A DNA stretch of 5,351 nucleotides, from contig PMKA01000233.1 in NCBI GenBank assembly GCA_003157575.1, positions 1 through 5,351 of the forward strand. The letters are read 5' to 3'. The notes below the pieces were generated by a model. That model saw only the letters and a list, made by a program, of their open reading frames with translations, made no database searches and had not been told where the DNA came from. Origin of the DNA: Opitutia bacterium (GTDB lineage: Bacteria; Verrucomicrobiota; Verrucomicrobiia; Opitutales; Opitutaceae). Of this stretch, positions 1 to 3,939 are shown piece after piece (position 1 is the stretch's first letter; each line of letters begins with the position of its first letter). Both the position numbers and the translations under genes were made by a program.

Positions 1-352
1 TGTGCGCGTGCAGCGCCTTGAGCAACGCGGTGGTGAAACTGCCGGATGAACCGAGGCCGGTTCCCGCCGGAATGTCCGCCATCGAAGTCAGCTCCATGTG
101 CGGGTCGGTTACGCCGATGAAACGGAGCGCCTCACGGATGATCGGATGTTCGATCGCATCGATGGTTGTGACGCGTTCGAGCCTGGAATATTTGATGATC
201 AGCTCCTGGACGAATGTCCGGTGGAGCGTGATGTAGACGTACTTGTCGATCGCAGCAGCGACAAGGAAACCCCCGTGTTCCCGGTAGTAAGATGGCAGGT
301 CGGTGCCGCCGCCGCCAAGAGATACACGCAAAGGGGAACGGGTGATGATCAT
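1..352 (-). CDS. GHMP-family sugar kinase, heptose-7-phosphate-kinase type (3' end outside window)
   Basis: The frame starts at ATG 352-350 and stays open to the window edge, giving 117 N-terminal residues; the rest of the gene lies beyond position 1. The protein begins MIITRSPLRV and continues with SLGGGGTDLP (residues 11-20), the first GHMP kinase motif. Residues 95-105, PAGTGLGSSGS, are the glycine/serine-rich ATP-phosphate loop of the superfamily. This arrangement, with IDKYVYI at about 35-41, matches the D-glycero-D-manno-heptose 7-phosphate kinase (HddA-like, COG2605) branch, which phosphorylates a sugar in the cytoplasm on the way to a nucleotide sugar. The start is chosen because family members begin a few residues before RSPLR. 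No Shine-Dalgarno sequence precedes it; the upstream 50 bases are an octamer repeat. It lies 100 bp downstream of the oxidoreductase gene, probably in the same transcription unit. Family assignment is strong; the heptose substrate is inferred. Confidence 0.88.
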   Translation of the reverse strand, partial: MIITRSPLRVSLGGGGTDLPSYYREHGGFLVAAAIDKYVYITLHRTFVQELIIKYSRLERVTTIDAIEHPIIREALRFIGVTDPHMELTSMADIPAGTGLGSSGSFTTALLKALHAH

Positions 353-355
353 GGG

Positions 356-403
356 AGAAAACTTGGAAACCGTGAAACTGGGAAAGCGGGAAAACGGGAA
401 AAC
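356..403 (-). repeat. Octamer tandem repeat immediately upstream of the kinase start
   Basis: Read on the plus strand, positions 356-403 divide into six consecutive 8-base units. The last two (388-395 and 396-403) are identical, GGGAAAAC; 380-387 differs from them by one base (GGGAAAGC); 372-379 (GTGAAACT), 364-371 and 356-363 are more diverged. On the coding strand this is a pyrimidine-rich tract of GTTTTCCC type ending three bases before the kinase ATG. It occupies the place where a ribosome binding site would be, and no purine-rich Shine-Dalgarno sequence is present. The rest of the 100-bp gap (404-452) shows nothing I can name. Units decay with closeness to the start codon, so the array looks old on that side and fresh on the other. 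Confidence 0.75.
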
Positions 404-452
404 GGACAGGCGGAAGACAATTGGGATTGGAGGTGATTGTATTGACAGGGTC

Positions 453-1481
453 TTACGATTTTCCGATTTCAGCCTTTCTCGCCTTTGTCTTCCGGTAGAT
501 TTGTCCGACGATTTCCAGGGTTCGTATGCCCTCGGAAAGCCCGGGCGATGGCTCGCGGCCGAGGCGGATGTCGTCAATAAATGCGGCCGTCTCGAGGGAC
601 CACGAAGCGTCGCCGGCAGGAAATTCCCAGACCGTGGTCTCGGGCGGGCCCATCTGCGGGAGCATTTTGTAGAAGGTCAGGCGTTCGGGACCGTAGCTGC
701 CGCCGAGACCTTCGATCGCGACCTTCCCGTCGCGGCCGTAGATCTCGAGCGAGAACATGTTCTTCCATTCCGTGCAGCTCGCGTGCAGCCATGCAGTCTG
801 GCCCGCGCCGGTCCGCAGCGAGAGGAAGGCGTTGTCTTCGACGGGCATGTCCCAGAAGAAGGTCGCGCAATGGCCGTCGACGATGGTGAATTCGCCGAGA
901 AACCAGCCCGCCAGATCGATGAGATGGACGCCTTGATCGATCAGCTCGCCGCCGCCCGACAGCTTCGGGTCGGCGCGCCACTCCCGGTCATAGCCCTTGC
1001 GTCCGCCGTGTCCGTAGCGTCCACGGAGAAACATGAGGGGTCCGAGCGCCCCGGAATCGACGAGTTCGCGGGCCTTTTTCAGCGCCGGATGAAAGCGATG
1101 GTTGTAGCCGATGCGCACCTTCGCGCCGGACAGCGCCGCGGCGCTTTGCACATCTTCCAGCTGCGCGGCGGTGAACGCCCCGGGTTTTTCCACGAGGACG
1201 TGCCTGCCGGCGCGCACGGCCGCGAGGCTGACCGGCGCGAGTGAAGAATTGGGCGTGGCGACGATGACTGCGCCGACGGCAGGGTCGCGGAGCGCGGAAG
1301 CAAAATCGGTGACGGCCTGGCAGCCGGGTGTCAAACGGGCCAGATCGGCGGCGCGGGATGGGTCCACGTCGCAGGCGTAAAGCAGGCGGGCGCCGTTGAG
1401 CGCGGCAGCACGTCTCCGGCCGATCAAACCGCATCCGATGATGGCGAATCCGATGGCACTGGGAGGCTGTCGGTCTTTCAT
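453..1481 (-). CDS. Gfo/Idh/MocA-family NAD(P)-dependent sugar oxidoreductase
   Basis: The 342-residue protein is of normal length for the family. Residues 12-28 (FAIIGCGLIGRRRAAAL) form the N-terminal Rossmann nucleotide-binding fold with GxGxxG. ATPNSSL at 75-81 and VEKPGAF at 97-103 follow, including the EKP signature with catalytic K99. GYNHRFHPA (125-133) and GGGELIDQGVHLIDL (177-191) carry the conserved Asp183 and His187 of the C-terminal alpha/beta substrate domain. Such enzymes oxidise or reduce a sugar hydroxyl with NAD(P); in surface-sugar loci they often make the keto-sugar used by a DegT aminotransferase (WlbA/WbpB with WlbC/WbpE are known pairs). The aminotransferase gene ends 142 bp upstream, consistent with that. 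The ATG at 1481 is chosen because it leaves ten residues before the Rossmann strand; no Shine-Dalgarno is visible. The stop is TAA at 455-453. Substrate unknown. Confidence 0.93.
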   Translation of the reverse strand: MKDRQPPSAIGFAIIGCGLIGRRRAAALNGARLLYACDVDPSRAADLARLTPGCQAVTDFASALRDPAVGAVIVATPNSSLAPVSLAAVRAGRHVLVEKPGAFTAAQLEDVQSAAALSGAKVRIGYNHRFHPALKKARELVDSGALGPLMFLRGRYGHGGRKGYDREWRADPKLSGGGELIDQGVHLIDLAGWFLGEFTIVDGHCATFFWDMPVEDNAFLSLRTGAGQTAWLHASCTEWKNMFSLEIYGRDGKVAIEGLGGSYGPERLTFYKMLPQMGPPETTVWEFPAGDASWSLETAAFIDDIRLGREPSPGLSEGIRTLEIVGQIYRKTKARKAEIGKS

Positions 1482-1499
1482 GCGCGATGGGTTCGATAC

Positions 1500-1517
1500 G
1501 CCGAAGCCGGCTTCGGC
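1500..1517. repeat. 18-bp perfect palindrome upstream of the oxidoreductase gene
   Basis: Positions 1500-1517 read GCCGAAGCCGGCTTCGGC, which equals its own reverse complement. It ends 18 bases before the oxidoreductase ATG on the coding strand. As a single strand it could fold into a hairpin of about 7 bp with a 4-base loop; as duplex it resembles a dimeric-protein binding site. It has no T-run on either side, so it is not a canonical intrinsic terminator. Whether it is an operator, an RNA element in the 5' leader, or a small dispersed repeat cannot be decided from this window. Confidence 0.6.
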
Positions 1518-1528
1518 TGGGATGGGTT

Positions 1529-1584
1529 GTGGCCGCGAGCGTGAGCGAGTGAATGCGCTTCCACTCGCTCACGCTCGCGGCTAC
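1529..1584. repeat. REP-like inverted repeat (23-nt arms, 10-nt loop)
   Basis: Left arm 1529-1551 and right arm 1562-1584 are complementary at 22 of 23 positions; the single mismatch is G at 1531 against A at 1582, i.e. third from the outer end. The shared core is GCCGCGAGCGTGAGCGAG. The loop 1552-1561 is AATGCGCTTC. It sits in the 142-bp gap between the aminotransferase stop and the oxidoreductase start. Such long, near-perfect intergenic hairpins are typical of REP/BIME elements, which occur in many copies per genome and are thought to be moved by Y1 (RAYT) transposases. On the transcript it could block 3' exonucleases or lower expression of the genes beyond it. No U-run follows on either strand, so a simple rho-independent terminator is unlikely. 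High copy number is inferred, not seen. Confidence 0.75.
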
Positions 1585-1623
1585 GAGGAGCAAAAGCCGC
1601 AACTGCGGAATTCAGGTCAATTC

Positions 1624-2727
1624 TCACCAGTCCTGGAAATCGTGGACGGCCGTGGCGACAAACGCGATCTGTTCGTCGGTGAGATCCGGGTACATGGGCA
1701 GGCTGAGGCATTCCCGCGCGGCGCGTTCGGCGACGGGAAAAGCCCCGGCGGCGTAACCCAGGTGGGCGAAGCATTTTTGCAGGTGCAGCGGATGGGGGTA
1801 ATGGATCGCGGTGCCGACGCCGCAGGATTCCAGGTGGGCCTTCAGGCGGTCGCGGCTGGGATGCCGGACTGTGAAGAGGTGATAAACGCTTTCCGCCTGC
1901 GCATCCTCCGCGGGCAGGACGAGCGGGGTGTCGGCGAGCAGGGTGCGATACCAGTGGGCGATCCGCCGCCGGGACTGGTTCCACTCTGCAAGATGCGGGA
2001 GCTTTGCGCGCAGGACGGCGCCCTGGATGCCTTCCATGCGGTAATTGTAGCCAACCTCGTTGTGCAGATAGCGCGCGGTCGAACCGTGCTCGCGGAGCGC
2101 GCGGGCGCGGGCGGCAAAATCGTCCCGGTTGGTCACGAGCGCCCCGCCTTCGCCGCAGGCCCCCAGGTTCTTGGTCGGATAAAAGCTGAAGGCGGACATC
2201 GCTCCGAACGTGCCGACCGGCTTCCCGCCATAGAGCGCGCCGTGTGCCTGCGCAGCATCCTCGACCAGCGGCAGGTTCCTGCGCTGGGAGATGTCCATCA
2301 ACGAGGCGAGATCGCAGGGATGACCGTAGAGATGCACGGGCAGCAGGGCCTTGGTGCGGTGGGTGATCGCCCGCTCCACCAGGGCGGGATCGAGGTTGAG
2401 CGTGGCCTTGTCGACATCCACGAAGACCGGGCGGGCGCCGGTATAGACAATGGCCCAGCTGGTCGCGATAAACGTGAACGGCGTCGTGATAACCTCGTCC
2501 CCCGGTCCCAGATCGAGCAGGCGCATGGCGATGTGCAGGGCCGAGGTGCCGCTGTTCAGGGCGACGCAGTGGCCGGCCCCACAAAATGCGGCGAACTCGG
2601 TCTCGAACTGCTTCACTTCCGGTCCCAGGCAGAACGCGCCGGTGTCGAGGCAGCGCCCGATGGCGGCTTCCAATTCGGGCCGGAAGGTCTTGATCTGGGA
2701 GGGGAGGTCGAAATACGGGACTTTCAT
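1624..2727 (-). CDS. DegT/DnrJ/EryC1/StrS-family PLP-dependent sugar aminotransferase
   Basis: The protein has 367 residues from ATG 2727-2725, beginning MKVPYFDLPS, the usual N terminus of the family. Motifs in order: NSGTSAL (58-64, phosphate binding), GDEVITTPFTF (76-86), VEDAAQAHGA (155-164, with Asp158 for the pyridine nitrogen), and SFYPTKNLGACGEGG (181-195), whose Lys186 should form the Schiff base with PLP. HYPHPLH (309-315) and LSLPMYPDLT (341-350) are the usual C-terminal blocks. These cytoplasmic enzymes transfer an amino group from glutamate to a keto-nucleotide sugar, often at C3 or C4. The frame stays open upstream to a GTG at 2973, but that extension is low-complexity translated repeat (ending FHFHF) with no family counterpart, so the inner ATG is preferred. 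No Shine-Dalgarno is present. It lies between the SDR and the oxidoreductase, which probably supply or process the keto-sugar. Confidence 0.95.
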   Translation of the reverse strand: MKVPYFDLPSQIKTFRPELEAAIGRCLDTGAFCLGPEVKQFETEFAAFCGAGHCVALNSGTSALHIAMRLLDLGPGDEVITTPFTFIATSWAIVYTGARPVFVDVDKATLNLDPALVERAITHRTKALLPVHLYGHPCDLASLMDISQRRNLPLVEDAAQAHGALYGGKPVGTFGAMSAFSFYPTKNLGACGEGGALVTNRDDFAARARALREHGSTARYLHNEVGYNYRMEGIQGAVLRAKLPHLAEWNQSRRRIAHWYRTLLADTPLVLPAEDAQAESVYHLFTVRHPSRDRLKAHLESCGVGTAIHYPHPLHLQKCFAHLGYAAGAFPVAERAARECLSLPMYPDLTDEQIAFVATAVHDFQDW

Positions 2728-2730
2728 GAA

Positions 2731-2799
2731 GTGAAAGTGAAAAGGGGGACCGGATGTGAACTTGAAGGGAGGAGCGAAATTGGCGGTGTGAAAGTGAAG
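2731..2799 (-). repeat. Degenerate GTGAAA hexamer repeats upstream of the aminotransferase start
   Basis: On the plus strand exact GTGAAA units occur at 2731-2736, 2737-2742 and 2788-2793, with GTGAAG at 2794-2799 and diverged GTGAAC at 2756-2761. The space between them is purine-rich but out of strict register. On the coding strand these are TTTCAC units, and the first pair ends three bases before the ATG at 2727. The hexamer reads TTT CAC in the frame of the gene, so the upstream open frame is Phe-His repeated. There is no Shine-Dalgarno sequence in the leader. The same unit is found in front of the SDR gene at 3796-3837. Confidence 0.7.
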
Positions 2800-2831
2800 T
2801 GCGATGCCCTGACTGTGAGAAAGACCGGCGT

Positions 2832-2864
2832 GGGGGCTGTCGGACTTGCGTTCCGACAGCCTCC
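2832..2864. repeat. Intergenic hairpin, 13-nt arms and 7-nt loop
   Basis: Arms 2832-2844 and 2852-2864 pair at 12 of 13 positions, and the innermost ten (GGCTGTCGGA against TCCGACAGCC) are perfect; the loop is CTTGCGT. It lies in the 252-bp gap between the SDR stop and the aminotransferase start. No T-run follows on either strand, so it is more like a REP-type element or an RNA-stabilising hairpin than a canonical terminator. The rest of this gap holds a 12-bp palindrome CTTGCCGGCAAG at 2901-2912, a second hairpin at 2941-2981, the hexamer repeats by the aminotransferase start, and no gene that I can support. Confidence 0.6.
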
Positions 2865-2940
2865 TGGCCAGCAGACCGTCAAAGGCTGCGGCTCTTGGTG
2901 CTTGCCGGCAAGTGATTAGAACACGTGCCTTTTGTCGCGA

Positions 2941-2981
2941 GGCTGTCTTGGCGCTTGGGATGATGTGCGCCACCGACAGTC
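2941..2981 (-). other. Two-part stem-loop at the SDR stop codon; possible degenerate repeat or weak terminator
   Basis: An outer stem pairs GGCTGTC (2941-2947) with GACAGTC (2975-2981), with one mismatch or wobble. An inner stem pairs TGGCGC (2949-2954) with GCGCCA (2967-2972). The loop is 2955-2966. The right arm overlaps the TGA of the SDR gene (2982-2980). The outer stem shares the GGCTGTC/GACAGCC core of the hairpin at 2832-2864, so both may be copies of one element. It sits where a terminator of the SDR transcript would be, but the downstream coding-strand sequence is not U-rich. Pairing by chance is possible in such GC-rich DNA. Confidence 0.35.
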
Positions 2982-3789
2982 AGGTTTTCGGAATGACCCT
3001 CCGAAGAGTATAGGTGTCAGTGCCGTGAAGAGACTGGCCCTTGCCAGAAAGCTGTGCCCACGGGTCCCATTGTGCGCTGATCAGCCGTCCGCTGATTCCA
3101 TCGCTTGCGGGCGACAGCAACCACTCGACAAGATCCAGTGCCCGGTCCATCGGGGCGCCGCCCGTCTCCTTCTGCCTGAGGGCCGCCCGATATTCCGTCC
3201 CGCCTGCGACCTCCGGACCCTGCGCGAGCAGCTCATCGGTCATGTGCGTGTTGATGGCGCCGGGGGCCACCGCATTGATGTCCAGCGGCGTTTCACGCTC
3301 CTCTTCCGCGATTGTCTCGACAAGACGCACAACGGCGGTCTTGGCTGCGCCATAGGCCGAGAAATTCGGGCGCGCCCTGGTTGCGCCTCCGCCGGAGAAG
3401 CAGACGATCTTCGCCCTGCGCGGCGCGCTGCGCAGCGCCGGATGGAAAGCGCGGATGGCAAAGAACGTTCCGTCGAGATTGGCCCGCACGGTTGCGCTCC
3501 ACCGCGCCGGATCGATCGTGAGCGTTCGTCCGACCGCCCCCTGGACACCCGCGCAGGTCACCAGGGCGTCAATTTCCGGCCATTCGGCGCTGATTTTCCC
3601 GGCGACTGCCGCGACCTGAACCCAGTCCGCGACATCGCAGCGTGTGGCGAAGAAGGTTCCCGGGTTTTGCGCAACGAATTCAGTCTGATCCGAACGGGCC
3701 AGACCCCAGATCTGGTGGCCATGGGAGAGGAGCCGTTCGGCCAAGGCTCGGCCGATTCCAGTGCTCGAACCGGTGATTACGATGCGCAT
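2980..3789 (-). CDS. Short-chain dehydrogenase/reductase (SDR), sugar-locus type
   Basis: The 269-residue protein is a classical-length SDR. It begins MRIVITGSSTGIG, with the cofactor motif TGSSTGIG at residues 6-13. CDV at 51-53 and TCAG at 78-81 follow; the second takes the place of the usual NNAG. Asn104 (RANLDG), Ser132 (FSGGGA), Tyr146 and Lys150 (YGAAK) make up the catalytic tetrad. NAVAPGAINT (172-181) is the usual PG motif. The C terminus contains GRLISAQWDPW (234-244), which I associate with SDRs found in polysaccharide clusters. The enzyme should oxidise a hydroxyl or reduce a keto group using NAD(P) in the cytosol; the exact sugar is unknown. The ATG at 3789 is set by the glycine motif lying directly after it. 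An AGG abuts the ATG, too close for a normal Shine-Dalgarno. It lies 150 bp after the membrane-protein gene and 252 bp before the aminotransferase. Confidence 0.93.
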   Translation of the reverse strand: MRIVITGSSTGIGRALAERLLSHGHQIWGLARSDQTEFVAQNPGTFFATRCDVADWVQVAAVAGKISAEWPEIDALVTCAGVQGAVGRTLTIDPARWSATVRANLDGTFFAIRAFHPALRSAPRRAKIVCFSGGGATRARPNFSAYGAAKTAVVRLVETIAEEERETPLDINAVAPGAINTHMTDELLAQGPEVAGGTEYRAALRQKETGGAPMDRALDLVEWLLSPASDGISGRLISAQWDPWAQLSGKGQSLHGTDTYTLRRVIPKT

Positions 3790-3795
3790 CCTGAA

Positions 3796-3837
3796 GTGAA
3801 AGTGAGGGTGAAAGTGAAGGGGAGCGTGAAAGTGAAA
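3796..3837 (-). repeat. Seven in-register GTGAAA-type hexamers upstream of the SDR start
   Basis: Positions 3796-3837 on the plus strand divide exactly into seven 6-base units. Four are GTGAAA (3796, 3808, 3826, 3832); the others are GTGAGG (3802), GTGAAG (3814) and GGGAGC (3820). On the coding strand the tract is TTTCAC-rich and ends six bases before the SDR ATG at 3789. The leader between this array and the membrane-protein stop (3838-3939) holds a small hairpin (3862-3878) and a GATAAT-like hexamer on the minus strand, without a convincing -35 partner. The array is the clearest of the three start-proximal repeats in the window. Confidence 0.8.
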
Positions 3838-3861
3838 CGCGGGTCAGCCGTTTGCACGAAG

Positions 3862-3878
3862 CGTCTTGATGTAAGACG
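3862..3878 (-). other. Small stem-loop downstream of the membrane-protein gene
   Basis: CGTCTT (3862-3867) pairs perfectly with AAGACG (3873-3878) around the 5-base loop GATGT. It lies 61 bases past the stop codon of the membrane-protein gene in the direction of transcription and 72 bases before the SDR start. The stem is short and is followed on the coding strand by CTTCGTGC rather than a U-run, so a terminator role is weak. It may equally be chance pairing. Confidence 0.25.
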
Positions 3879-3939
3879 ATAGTATTCAGATTATCTTTCG
3901 TCACATAAGGCGACACGCTAGGCGGCTTTGCATCTGATC

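Noticed and set aside
2832..2864. Rho-independent terminator
   Set aside because: The stem is good but no T-run follows on either strand, and downstream genes in the same direction appear to belong to the same locus.
1396..2919. A 507-codon open frame on the plus strand, and similar long plus frames at 303-1244 and 2932-3882
   Set aside because: They lie antisense to genes with clear family motifs, have no recognisable domains, run through the hairpins and repeats, and are the expected shadows in GC-rich coding DNA.
2915..2943. Promoter for the aminotransferase gene (TCTAAT on the minus strand at 2920-2915)
   Set aside because: The only TTGACA-like hexamer upstream (GCGACA, 2938-2933) is about 12 bases away, too close for a normal spacer.
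2728..2973. N-terminal extension of the aminotransferase to a GTG at 2973
   Set aside because: The added 82 residues are low-complexity and repeat-derived, and the family N terminus (MKVPYFDL) starts at the inner ATG.
3796..3837. CRISPR-like array
   Set aside because: Units are 6 bases long, contiguous and without spacers; this is a short tandem repeat.
3879..3910. Sigma-70 type promoter for the SDR gene (GATAAT on the minus strand)
   Set aside because: No acceptable -35 hexamer lies at 16-18 bases, and a single 5/6 match to the -10 box is expected by chance.
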